Assembly: GCA_019119235.1 (NCBI GenBank) | Contig: DWXL01000008.1 | Location: forward strand, 1-44,747 | Origin: Candidatus Blautia excrementigallinarum | Lineage (GTDB): Bacteria > Bacillota > Clostridia > Lachnospirales > Lachnospiraceae | Reading direction: 5' to 3' | Length of the DNA: 44,747 bases | The notes under the pieces: generated by a model | Seen by the model: only the letters and a program-made list of their open reading frames with translations | What the model was told of the DNA's origin: nothing | Database searches by the model: none | Shown here: in pieces, positions 23,806 through 31,758 of the stretch | How the letters are laid out: each line of letters starts with the position of its first letter | Position numbering within the stretch: position 1 is the stretch's first letter | Program-made: the position numbers and the translations under genes

Positions 23806-24129
23806 ATGACAATTCTGAACTGCAGCGCTACAACATGCGTATACAACAAAAACCAGCTCTGCTCCAGAGGCGGCATTGAGGTTACCGGTTCCGGAGCCCG
23901 CCACGCGGACGAGACATGCTGCGGAAGCTTCCGGGAACAGGGAAGTGATTCTGTTACCAATTCCACCGGAGAACAGTGCGGCTGCGAAAAGATCGATATC
24001 GACTGCAAGGCAAATGAATGTACCTACAACGATCACTGCCGCTGCACCGCAGCCGCCATCGACATCGCAGGCCCAAATGCCTGTTCCTGTCAGGATACGA
24101 AATGCAGCACCTTCGCGTGCAGGTGCTGA
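23806..24129 (+). CDS. DUF1540 cysteine-rich protein, two tandem domains
   Basis: 107-residue soluble protein with 17 cysteines and no signal peptide. Two copies of the DUF1540 pattern are visible: LNCSATTCVYNKNQLCS with ETCCGSF, and IDCKANECTYNDHCRC with CSCQDTKCSTFAC. The cysteine arrangement suggests metal binding, probably zinc or iron; this is inference, and the family's role is unknown to me. SD AAGGAGGAAA precedes the ATG. It is divergent from infC and convergent with ftsZ, and stands alone. Confidence 0.88.
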   Translation: MTILNCSATTCVYNKNQLCSRGGIEVTGSGARHADETCCGSFREQGSDSVTNSTGEQCGCEKIDIDCKANECTYNDHCRCTAAAIDIAGPNACSCQDTKCSTFACRC

Positions 24130-24150
24130 TCATCCTGAAAGCTCTCAGAA

Positions 24151-24172
24151 GGGCGCTGCAGATGCAGCGCCC
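24151..24172. terminator. Shared hairpin between DUF1540 and ftsZ genes
   Basis: GC-rich stem GGGCGCTGCA (24151-24160) with TGCAGCGCCC (24163-24172). On the plus strand TGTGCTTTT follows; on the minus strand TTCTGAGAGCTTTC follows. It can slow or end transcription from either convergent gene. Confidence 0.6.
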
Positions 24173-24190
24173 TGTGCTTTTCAGAATATC

Positions 24191-25351
24191 TTATCTGTTT
24201 TTCAGGAAATCCGGAATCTGGATATCCTTCTTCTGTACCGTGCTGGACGGAACCTTGGTTCCGAATGAAGAATTCATTGTGGGCATATTGAATGTAGGCA
24301 TATTCATTCCCGCAGAAGATGAAGTGCTTCCTGTGGAAGCCGGTCTCCTCACGCTGAACGGGGATGAACTTCTTCCTCCCAGACCTGCCGGCTTGGATGA
24401 CGCATCGGTAAGACCGGTTGCGATCACAGTAATGCGGGCATAATCAGCCACAGAATCATCATACATCGCGCCGAAGATAATATTCGCATCGTCTCCAGTC
24501 AGCTCCTGTACATAGCTTGCCGCGTCGTTGGCATCCATAAGAGAGATGTCTCCGGAGATATTGATGATCACATGAGTAGCGCCCTTGATGGTTGTCTCCA
24601 GAAGCGGGGAGGATACCGCCTGCTGTACTGCCTCCATGGCCTTGTCGTCTCCTCTTGCTTCGCCGATACCGATATGGGCAATTCCCTTGTCTGTCATAAC
24701 TGTCTGCACATCTGCAAAGTCCAGATTGATAAGAGCCGGCAGATTGATCAGGTCTGTGATGCCCTGAACTGCCTGCTGGAGGACTTCATCCGCCTTGCGC
24801 AGTGCCTCCGGCATGGTGGTCCGGCGGTCAACGATCTCCAGAAGCTTGTCATTGGGAATGACAATAAGTGTATCCACTGCCTTCTTCAGATTCTCAATTC
24901 CGGCAAGAGCATTGTTCATTCGGGTCTTCGCTTCAAAACGGAACGGTTTGGTAACAACGCCTACCGTAAGGATTCCCATCTCCTTTGCTGCTGCTGCGAT
25001 CACAGGCGCCGCGCCGGTTCCGGTACCGCCGCCCATTCCGCAGGTGACGAATACCATATCCGCGCCTTCCATGATCTGTTTCACGTCTTCTATGCTCTCC
25101 TCAGCGGCCTTCTGCCCAACTTCCGGCTGTGCTCCCGCACCAAGGCCCTTCGTAATCTTCTCACCGATCTGAAGTACAGTTGGAGCTTTACACAGAGTCA
25201 GAGCCTGCTTATCAGTGTTGACACCTACAAACTCAACTCCTCCGATGGTCTCTTCCACCATTCTGTTTACAGCGTTATTTCCGGCCCCGCCCACGCCAAT
25301 GACTATAATCTTGGCAGAAGACTCGGCTTCATTTGACATGATCTCTAACAA
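24191..25351 (-). CDS. ftsZ: Cell division protein FtsZ, TTG start
   Basis: Tubulin-like GTPase that forms the division ring. From the TTG at 25351, 7 bases after GGAGG, the protein has 386 residues and begins [15 protein letters not shown]; longer readings run through the leader. Seen: [24 protein letters not shown], the tubulin signature [15 protein letters not shown] near 107, [20 protein letters not shown], the T7 loop region with [11 protein letters not shown], and the C-terminal anchor peptide [10 protein letters not shown] after a Ser/Pro-rich linker. Last gene of the dcw cluster with its own promoter. Confidence 0.97.
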   Translation of the reverse strand: MLEIMSNEAESSAKIIVIGVGGAGNNAVNRMVEETIGGVEFVGVNTDKQALTLCKAPTVLQIGEKITKGLGAGAQPEVGQKAAEESIEDVKQIMEGADMVFVTCGMGGGTGTGAAPVIAAAAKEMGILTVGVVTKPFRFEAKTRMNNALAGIENLKKAVDTLIVIPNDKLLEIVDRRTTMPEALRKADEVLQQAVQGITDLINLPALINLDFADVQTVMTDKGIAHIGIGEARGDDKAMEAVQQAVSSPLLETTIKGATHVIINISGDISLMDANDAASYVQELTGDDANIIFGAMYDDSVADYARITVIATGLTDASSKPAGLGGRSSSPFSVRRPASTGSTSSSAGMNMPTFNMPTMNSSFGTKVPSSTVQKKDIQIPDFLKNR

Positions 25352-25411
25352 TGTACTTCCTCCTTTATTTCCCCGATTATTATCGTATATATACAAACCT
25401 GCATATAGTAT

Positions 25412-25440
25412 ATCATATATTTTTTTTTTGAATTAATCAA
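25412..25440 (-). promoter_or_regulatory. Candidate promoter of ftsZ
   Basis: Minus strand TTGATT (25440-25435), 17-base A-rich spacer, TATGAT (25417-25412), giving a leader of about 53 bases. It would let ftsZ be made independently of ftsQ. Confidence 0.5.
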
Positions 25441-25514
25441 CCACTAATTTCGTTTTTTTATACTTTTTTCACGAATTTTCGCCACATACGGCGCCCCGGC
25501 GCCTGCTTCCGGCA

Positions 25515-26795
25515 TCAGTAATATTCCTCGTAGAAATCTTCATCGTAAAGCTCATTGTATCCGGAATCGTCATAACCGGAATCTTCATCATAATATTCCT
25601 GATCTTCACCGGCAGATTCGTCATAATACTCTTCACCGGAACCGTCCTCCGGATATTCTTCCGGATACTCTTCGGAATCCTCGCCTCCCCCGCCGCTTTC
25701 ACCCGATTCGCTTTCATTGGGATTAGGGCCGACGTAATTGCCTTCCCGGTCATACTCGCCGGTTCCGGTAAATCCGCCGTCCTCATTATAGCCGCCCGTC
25801 CAGTCTCCCATGGCGTCTATCGTCTCCTGTGTCGGCGGCGGTCCCACATAATTCATGTAGACGTCGTACTCGCCGGTGCCTGTGTAATCCCCTTCTTCAT
25901 CATAGCCGCCCACCCAGCTTTCCAGGGCATAATCCAGGGCGGTCATGGGTTTGGGCCCTACATAGTTGCCGTTTTCGTCGTATTCGTCATAACCGGTATA
26001 ATCGCCGTTCTCATCATAGCCGCCTGTCCAGTTCTCCGCCGTCACCGGCTCCACTTCAGCCTCAAAGGTTATTGTCTTCACTGAATCCGTTACATTCTCC
26101 AGATGAAGGATTCCCTTCTGGCCGCTCAGCTGAGGCAGGATAGCGATCACCCGGGTCATTTTATCCTCCAGGAACTGGTCTCTTCCCAGCCGCACGGTTA
26201 TATCTCCATACAGGAGGCTGATGCTGCCCTTTTCATCAAACTGGATATGGTCCGGCGTGTTGTCGTTCTTGGCAAAGATCGTAGACAGGGCCACGGCAGT
26301 ATTCAGCACAGTGTCCTCTATGGGAAGCTTCTCATCCTGCACCACCCGATCCACCTCAATGCCGTCAAAAAAAGGCACGCTTTCATCTCTGATCTTGTCC
26401 CCTTCGATGAAGATCCCGTTCCGGTCGAAATATATAAAACTGTCAAGATAGGGAATACAGCCCACTGCTTTCTTCTCCTTGATGCTGACGACAATCGTAT
26501 CTCTTGCCGTCCTGGTAACGGAAAACGCTTCCACAAAGGGAACATCGTCCGTCTTATCCTTCGAATAAAGGACAGGGGCCAGAATGGAATTGGTTGCCAT
26601 CGGCCCCCTCAGGATCATCTCTTTGATTTCATCCTCCGTGTAATGCTCGCTGCCCATAACTTCCACGTTCTCCACATGAAAATATGTAAAGAAGAAGATA
26701 ATGGCTCCCAGAAGGCATACAACCGCACATCCTGCCGTGATTTTTTTCTGTTTTTTTGTCAAGGAAATTTTCTTTCTGTATTTGGATGTTCTCAT
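25515..26795 (-). CDS. ftsQ: Cell division protein FtsQ/DivIB with repetitive C-terminal extension
   Basis: Bitopic division protein of 426 residues; normal DivIB has about 260. Basic cytoplasmic start (MRTSKYRKKISLTKKQKK), membrane segment about 21-38, POTRA domain from VENVEVMGSEHYTEDEIKEM, then the FtsQ beta domain to about residue 250. Three repeats of exactly 38 residues start at Trp256, Trp294 and Trp332, each with W-GGY-E-G and EYD---NYVGP. An acidic Tyr/Glu/Asp tail ends in FYEEYY. The extension is outside the cell. Start overlaps murA by four bases (ATGA). Division role is known for the family; the tail's role is unknown. Confidence 0.92.
   Translation of the reverse strand: MRTSKYRKKISLTKKQKKITAGCAVVCLLGAIIFFFTYFHVENVEVMGSEHYTEDEIKEMILRGPMATNSILAPVLYSKDKTDDVPFVEAFSVTRTARDTIVVSIKEKKAVGCIPYLDSFIYFDRNGIFIEGDKIRDESVPFFDGIEVDRVVQDEKLPIEDTVLNTAVALSTIFAKNDNTPDHIQFDEKGSISLLYGDITVRLGRDQFLEDKMTRVIAILPQLSGQKGILHLENVTDSVKTITFEAEVEPVTAENWTGGYDENGDYTGYDEYDENGNYVGPKPMTALDYALESWVGGYDEEGDYTGTGEYDVYMNYVGPPPTQETIDAMGDWTGGYNEDGGFTGTGEYDREGNYVGPNPNESESGESGGGGEDSEEYPEEYPEDGSGEEYYDESAGEDQEYYDEDSGYDDSGYNELYDEDFYEEYY
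25716..26030 (-). repeat. Three 114-base repeats in the ftsQ 3' region
   Basis: Units begin at 26030, 25916 and 25802 (minus strand), each starting with a TGG codon for Trp. The third is incomplete and runs into the acidic tail. Each codes for 38 residues. Confidence 0.85.
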
Positions 26796-28060
26796 ATAAA
26801 ACTGTTCCTGTTTATTTCTCTGATCACGGCTCCAAGCCCGGCGAGATCGCTGCAGATATGCTCATATCCTCTCCGGATATAGGAATATCCTCTGATCACG
26901 GTATCTCCCCTGGCAGCCAGGGCGGCCAATACGAGAGCGGCTCCTCCTCTCAGCTCACAGGCCGTCACCGGACAGCCCTGCAGAGTTTCCGTGCCTCTGA
27001 TCCACGCATCCTTTCCGGATACGCGTACAGCGGCTCCCATTTTATTCAGTTCGCCAGCCAGCCTGAAACGGTCCTCGAATATATTTTCCCGTATATGGCT
27101 TTCTCCCGGTATCGTCGCGAGTACAGCCATTACCGGCGACTGCAGATCTGTGGGAAATCCCGGATACGCTTCTGTCTCCAGAAACGTGACCGGAAACCGT
27201 ACATTTCTGCCGTCCGCTATTAGTTTACCACTCTTACCTTCATATTGTCCACCTATTTTCCTGTACAGATCCAGAAAAGCGTCCAGTTCCCCCTCCGGCG
27301 GATTTTCAATAATGATCCTGCCTCTGGTCGCTGCGGCGGCACAGAGATAGGTTCCTGCAACGATCCTGTCTGCCGGAACTCTCAGATCGCCGCCATTCAG
27401 GGTACCGACTCCCTGAATGCGGATACAGCTGCTTCCCTCTCCCGTGATGCAGGCTCCCATTCCTCTCAGATATCTGCAGAGCCATACAATTTCCGGTTCA
27501 CGGGCACAGTTTTTCAGCACGGTCTCCCCATCCGACAGAACAGACGAGAGCACCGCCTGTTCCGTCGCGCCCACACTCTTTTTCGGAAAAACGACTGTTC
27601 CTCCTGTGGACCTCAGACGGCGGGCGGTTATGCCGTTTTCTTTTTCCTGCACAGACACTCCGAGACATCTCAGCGCAAAGACATGGATATCCACAGGCCT
27701 TTTTCCAATCACGCATCCTCCGGGATATCCCACCGTCCCTCTCCCGCTCCTCCCCAGCATCGCGCCCAGAAGGATCACAGAGGAACGCATACGCCCGGTA
27801 CTGTCTCCGCAGATCTCCGTTCCGTCCGCCCGTGTACAGTCCAGATAAAGGTCTTTCCCTTCCCAACGGCTTACGGCCCCCAGTTTTTTCAGAATTTCTT
27901 CCATACAGTAAACATCTGTGATACGCGGGCATCCCCGGAGCACACTGACCCCCCTGTGGAGCAAAGAAGCTGCCATCATGGGCAGCGCGGCATTTTTGGA
28001 ACCCTGCACAATGACACTGCCCTCAAGCGCCCTGCCACCTGTAATCTGAATCTCATCCAA
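26792..28060 (-). CDS. murA: UDP-N-acetylglucosamine 1-carboxyvinyltransferase MurA, TTG start
   Basis: Transfers enolpyruvate from PEP to UDP-GlcNAc, the first committed step of peptidoglycan synthesis and the fosfomycin target. I take the TTG at 28060, 8 bases after GGGAG, which gives 422 residues beginning MDEIQITGG and puts the catalytic cysteine (PGGCVIGKRP) at 116, next to Cys115 of E. coli. The longer GTG reading has no ribosome site and overlaps ftsW. Also seen: QGSKNAALPMMAA with the catalytic lysine, PADRIVAGTYLCAAAAT and PGFPTDLQSPVMA. It stands where MurG or MurB is usually found in dcw clusters. Confidence 0.93.
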   Translation of the reverse strand: MDEIQITGGRALEGSVIVQGSKNAALPMMAASLLHRGVSVLRGCPRITDVYCMEEILKKLGAVSRWEGKDLYLDCTRADGTEICGDSTGRMRSSVILLGAMLGRSGRGTVGYPGGCVIGKRPVDIHVFALRCLGVSVQEKENGITARRLRSTGGTVVFPKKSVGATEQAVLSSVLSDGETVLKNCAREPEIVWLCRYLRGMGACITGEGSSCIRIQGVGTLNGGDLRVPADRIVAGTYLCAAAATRGRIIIENPPEGELDAFLDLYRKIGGQYEGKSGKLIADGRNVRFPVTFLETEAYPGFPTDLQSPVMAVLATIPGESHIRENIFEDRFRLAGELNKMGAAVRVSGKDAWIRGTETLQGCPVTACELRGGAALVLAALAARGDTVIRGYSYIRRGYEHICSDLAGLGAVIREINRNSFI

Positions 28061-28106
28061 GCTGTTCACTCCCGAAAGGGCTCTTACATACATCTTATGC
28101 AGATGT

Positions 28107-29198
28107 TTATTTTCTGCTACTACTGACACTTAACGCCAGCCCCATCTCTGCCAGAAGGAACACGACCGAAGTGCCTCCGTAGCTTATAAAAGGCAGCGTG
28201 ATCCCTGTATTGGGTATGGTATTAGTGACCACCGCGATATTCAGGATCACCTGGATCGCCAGATGTCCCATGATCCCCGCGCTGATCAGCGCGCCCTCGA
28301 GATCCCGGCAGTGGGAGGCGTTCACACAAAGCCTCCACAAAAGAAGGGCAAACACCATAAGCAGGCAGCCCGCGCCCGCCAGTCCCAGCTCCTCACATAT
28401 CACAGAAAAAATCATGTCATTCTGAGCCTCGGGAACAAAGCCCAGTTTCTGGAGACTGCTTCCCAGGCCCCGCCCGAACAGGCCGCCGCTTCCAATAGCA
28501 TACAGTCCCTGGATCGTCTGGAAACCTTTTTCATATTTCTCCGGGTCGCGCCAGATAGCCAGCCGCTCCAGCCGGTAGCTTTCCGCCGCCAGAAAAACGG
28601 TTATAAAAGCGGCTGCAGCAGCCCCCATACCCACAAACGGAAGATATCGCGGATTGGACACAAAAATAAGAAGGCCTCCGGTTCCCAGAATGATCACCGC
28701 CGTGCTGAGATTATTGGAACCTACCAGGCCGACAACAGGAAAAAGTGTAAGCATTGTCCGGCACATGATCCATATATGAGAGGTATCTCCCTTTGTCCGC
28801 CCGATCTGCCATGCCAGAAACAGGATCACTGCCACTTTGGCAAACTCCGACGGCTGAAAAGAAAGGGGACCCAGGCTCAGCCATCTCCGGGAACCGTTTA
28901 TTTCCTGCCCCGCAAAAAGAACTGCCGTAGAAAGGATCAGCGACAAAAGATATGCCCAGGGCGCCAGCGCAAGAAAACAGTGATAATCGATCCTGGAAAC
29001 ACCGTACATGACAAGCAGCCCCAGAGCAGCCGCAAACAGCTGCTTTTTGAAATAATAAGCCGGGTCGCCGAACCGGACGCTCCCGTTATAGGAGCTGGCG
29101 CTGAACAGTATTACAAGTCCGGATACTGTCAGTACCAGTACCGCCGCCAGAAGGATCCGGTCCGGTTTTCCTGTTTTTTTCTGCTTTATCCTCTCCAC
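28107..29198 (-). CDS. ftsW: FtsW/RodA/SpoVE family peptidoglycan glycosyltransferase
   Basis: SEDS polymerase that makes glycan strands at the septum with a class B PBP, 363 residues and about ten membrane segments. Family motifs: LFSASSYNGSVRFGDPAYYFKKQ (shown here as the S-S-Y region plus FKKQ), GSRRWLSLGPLSFQPSEFAK, VGSNNLSTAVII, GLYAIGSGGLFGRGLG and LPFISYGGTSVV near the C-terminus. The GTG start follows GGGAGGGA. A terminator lies between murD and this gene, so it may depend partly on its own promoter. FtsW is preferred to SpoVE by cluster position only. Confidence 0.93.
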   Translation of the reverse strand: MERIKQKKTGKPDRILLAAVLVLTVSGLVILFSASSYNGSVRFGDPAYYFKKQLFAAALGLLVMYGVSRIDYHCFLALAPWAYLLSLILSTAVLFAGQEINGSRRWLSLGPLSFQPSEFAKVAVILFLAWQIGRTKGDTSHIWIMCRTMLTLFPVVGLVGSNNLSTAVIILGTGGLLIFVSNPRYLPFVGMGAAAAAFITVFLAAESYRLERLAIWRDPEKYEKGFQTIQGLYAIGSGGLFGRGLGSSLQKLGFVPEAQNDMIFSVICEELGLAGAGCLLMVFALLLWRLCVNASHCRDLEGALISAGIMGHLAIQVILNIAVVTNTIPNTGITLPFISYGGTSVVFLLAEMGLALSVSSSRK

Positions 29199-29257
29199 GA
29201 AGATCCCTCCCGGACTGCATTAGTAATAATTATGAATCGCTGCCGGGATATTATGAC

Positions 29258-29300
29258 AAAAAGAGTCTGATACCAGGCAGGCCGCCGTGATATCAGACTC
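29258..29300 (-). terminator. Terminator between murD and ftsW
   Basis: Ten-base perfect stem GAGTCTGATA (29263-29272) with TATCAGACTC (29291-29300), 18-base loop; the minus-strand 3' arm is followed by TTTTTG. A typical intrinsic terminator in the middle of the dcw cluster. Confidence 0.78.
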
Positions 29301-29309
29301 CGGTCCTGT

Positions 29310-29330
29310 CCGGATATGGAGCATATCCGG
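29310..29330 (-). other. Second hairpin directly after murD
   Basis: Perfect stem CCGGATATG (29310-29318) with CATATCCGG (29322-29330) and a 3-base loop, six bases after the murD stop. No U-tract follows, so it may protect the 3' end of the upstream message. Confidence 0.6.
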
Positions 29331-29335
29331 GCGGT

Positions 29336-30691
29336 TTACAGTTTTTTTACATACTCTTTAAACATATCTCCCCGCTGTTCGTAATTATCGAACTGCCCCC
29401 AGCTGGCACATGCAGGGGAAAGAAGAACCGCCTCTCCCGGCTCCGCCTTTTCCGCACAGACCTTCACCGCCTCTTCAAGATCCTCACAGAGGATACACGG
29501 GCAGACGCCAAGCCGCTCCGCCGCATCCCGGATCTTTTCCTTTGTCTGGCCTATCAGAACAAGGTACTTCACTTTTCCGTCGAAGGAATTCAGCCATTCA
29601 TCGTAACTCGATCCTTTGTCATATCCTCCGCCGATCAGAAGCGTGGGGCGGTTCATCGCCTGAATCCCCTTGATGGCGGCATCCGGATTCGTTCCTTTGG
29701 AATCATTATAATACACAACTCCGTTTTTTTCTGTCACATATTCGATCCGGTGTTCCACCGCCGTAAATTCACAGATGCTTTTCCGTATGCTGTCCATGGG
29801 GACGCCGGCGTAATAGGCCATCGCCACTGCAGCCATCACATTTTCGAAATTATGCTGTCCCAGAAGCTTAAGTTCATCCGTGCGGACTACAGGAATCTCC
29901 TCTTTCTCCGTCTTCAGAACGATCACTCCGTTATCCAGATAAATTCCCTTCTCCAGTTTTCTTACGCTGGAAAAATAAACTGTTTCCGGAACGATATCCC
30001 GGCCGAATTCGCGGAGTACCTCGTCTTCATAATTCAGTACACAGTAATTCTCCGGCTTTTGATTTTTTATGATAAGCTCCTTGACCCGGATATATTCCTC
30101 CATCGTATGGTGACGGTTCAGGTGATCTTCTGTGATATTCAGAATCGCGCTGACCTCAGGAGCGAATCTGTCAATAGTTTCCAGCTGAAAACTGCTGATC
30201 TCCGCCACTGTCACGGAAGTTTCTTTCATCTCCAGCGCTTTGGAGGTATAGGGCGTTCCGATATTTCCCACTACGAACACAGAATCTTCCGCGTCGCTCA
30301 TGATTTTCCCAAGAAGGGCCGTCGTAGTAGTCTTTCCGTTAGTTCCTGTGATCGCCAGCACTCTTCCCTTTCCGGTACGGTATGCAAGCTCCACTTCTCC
30401 CCAGACAGGAAGCCCCTGCCCGTAAAAACTTCTGACCAGCGGAAGGTCTGTGGGCACTCCCGGACTCAGGACCACAAGATCCAGGCTTTTCCGCACTTCT
30501 TCCGGCAGCTCGCCCGCATAGACTTCCACATTTTTTGCGTGTGATATTTTATGTACAACAGCTTCTTTATCGATTTCCGGGTTTCCGTCGTAGATCACCG
30601 GACAGGCGCCGACCTGTCCCAGCAGATCGGCAGCTCCCGTGCCGCTCTTTCCGGAACCGAAGACCAGTACTTTTTTACCTGTTAAATCCAT
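29336..30691 (-). CDS. murD: UDP-N-acetylmuramoyl-L-alanine--D-glutamate ligase MurD
   Basis: ATP-dependent ligase that adds D-glutamate to UDP-MurNAc-L-Ala, 451 residues. Seen: an N-terminal Rossmann-like VLVFGSGKSGTGAADLL, LSPGVPTDLPLV, the ATP loop ITGTNGKTTTTALLG near 110, NITEDHLNRH with the metal-binding His, EHRIEYV, NDSKGTNPDAAIKGI and the C-terminal LLSPACASWGQFDNYEQRG. SD GAGGAGGAT precedes the ATG. It follows mraY by 13 bases. Confidence 0.97.
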   Translation of the reverse strand: MDLTGKKVLVFGSGKSGTGAADLLGQVGACPVIYDGNPEIDKEAVVHKISHAKNVEVYAGELPEEVRKSLDLVVLSPGVPTDLPLVRSFYGQGLPVWGEVELAYRTGKGRVLAITGTNGKTTTTALLGKIMSDAEDSVFVVGNIGTPYTSKALEMKETSVTVAEISSFQLETIDRFAPEVSAILNITEDHLNRHHTMEEYIRVKELIIKNQKPENYCVLNYEDEVLREFGRDIVPETVYFSSVRKLEKGIYLDNGVIVLKTEKEEIPVVRTDELKLLGQHNFENVMAAVAMAYYAGVPMDSIRKSICEFTAVEHRIEYVTEKNGVVYYNDSKGTNPDAAIKGIQAMNRPTLLIGGGYDKGSSYDEWLNSFDGKVKYLVLIGQTKEKIRDAAERLGVCPCILCEDLEEAVKVCAEKAEPGEAVLLSPACASWGQFDNYEQRGDMFKEYVKKL

Positions 30692-30704
30692 ATAGAATCC
30701 TCCT

Positions 30705-31661
30705 CTACAGAGCCAGCAGCGCGATCAGGCACATGATTGCCGTAACCACGGAAAACACCGCCACTACCCGGGTCTCCGACCATCCGCACAGTTCAAAATG
30801 ATGATGGATCGGCGCCATCTTGAAAATTCTCTTTCCATGGGTGGCTTTGAAATAGCTGACCTGAAGCATTACAGAAAGGACTTCGATCAGATAGATCAGT
30901 CCTACCAGGAGAATAAACAGCGGCATTTCCAGCACATAGGCCGTTCCCGCGACAAATCCTCCCAGCGCCAGGGAGCCTGTATCACCCATAAATATTTTCG
31001 CCGGATAAACATTGAACAGAAGGAATCCCATAAGTCCGCCTACCACGGCTCCCGTCATGGGCTCCACGCCGCCCCCGAGTCCTATGGACACAACTGTAAA
31101 AAATACCGCCACGATCAGGGTAACACTGGACGCGAGACCGTCCAGTCCGTCGGTAAAGTTCACTCCGTTTACCGTGCCGATCACGGCAATAAAGAGAACC
31201 GGCACCGCCAGCCAGCCAAGATTCAGATAATGATCCGGCCAGAAGGGGATCCGCATGGACAAGGAAATATCCGTATAATTTATAAGATAATAAGCAAACA
31301 CCCCTGTCACCACAACCTGAAGCAGGAACTTCTGCCAGGGCAGAAGACCGTCGGAACGCTTCAGGACCACTTTCAGATAATCGTCAAGAAATCCGATGAT
31401 ACCGAAGCCCAGGGTCAGAAACAGGACCGGAATCACCGCCGGATAATCCTTTACATAAAAAAGGGCTGTCACAACCGCCGCGATCAGAAAAATGATCCCG
31501 CCCATCGTCGGCGTACCGGCTTTTTTCAAATGAGACTGCACGCCCTCCACTCTCTCTGTTTGTCCCATCTTGAGTTTTCTCAGAAACGGGATGATGACAG
31601 GCCCCAGAACCACGCTGATCGTAAAAGAGATCAGCACCGGGATTACAACTTGAAAATCCAT
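30705..31661 (-). CDS. mraY: Phospho-N-acetylmuramoyl-pentapeptide transferase MraY
   Basis: Membrane enzyme that makes lipid I from UDP-MurNAc-pentapeptide and undecaprenyl phosphate, 318 residues with about ten membrane segments. Signature motifs: GTPTMGGIIF, the acidic FLDDYLK, NFTDGLDGLASS, FMGDTGSLALGG and the HHHFE loop near 290. The ATG at 31661 follows AGAGGTG; a GTG six bases earlier is the alternative. A candidate promoter lies at 31703-31731. Confidence 0.96.
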   Translation of the reverse strand: MDFQVVIPVLISFTISVVLGPVIIPFLRKLKMGQTERVEGVQSHLKKAGTPTMGGIIFLIAAVVTALFYVKDYPAVIPVLFLTLGFGIIGFLDDYLKVVLKRSDGLLPWQKFLLQVVVTGVFAYYLINYTDISLSMRIPFWPDHYLNLGWLAVPVLFIAVIGTVNGVNFTDGLDGLASSVTLIVAVFFTVVSIGLGGGVEPMTGAVVGGLMGFLLFNVYPAKIFMGDTGSLALGGFVAGTAYVLEMPLFILLVGLIYLIEVLSVMLQVSYFKATHGKRIFKMAPIHHHFELCGWSETRVVAVFSVVTAIMCLIALLAL

Positions 31662-31702
31662 CCTCACACCTCTTATCCATTCTTTTGTTTTTATTCCGTT
31701 TT

Positions 31703-31731
31703 AGTATAAAGCTTTTCCTCCGTTTTCGCAA
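31703..31731 (-). promoter_or_regulatory. Internal promoter upstream of mraY
   Basis: Minus strand TTGCGA (31731-31726), 17-base spacer, TATACT (31708-31703), about 35 bases before the mraY ribosome site. It would supply mraY-murD regardless of the attenuating hairpin upstream. Confidence 0.55.
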
Positions 31732-31758
31732 CCCTATCCTTGCTGTATACAGTCCGGG

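Noticed and set aside
25481-25514. GGCGCC-rich palindrome after ftsQ as a strong terminator
   Set aside because: The stem is short and the T-rich stretches are too far from it; evidence is insufficient.
28060-28129. GTG at 28129 as the murA start
   Set aside because: No ribosome site, overlap with ftsW, and 23 extra residues compared with MurA; the TTG at 28060 gives the expected Cys116.
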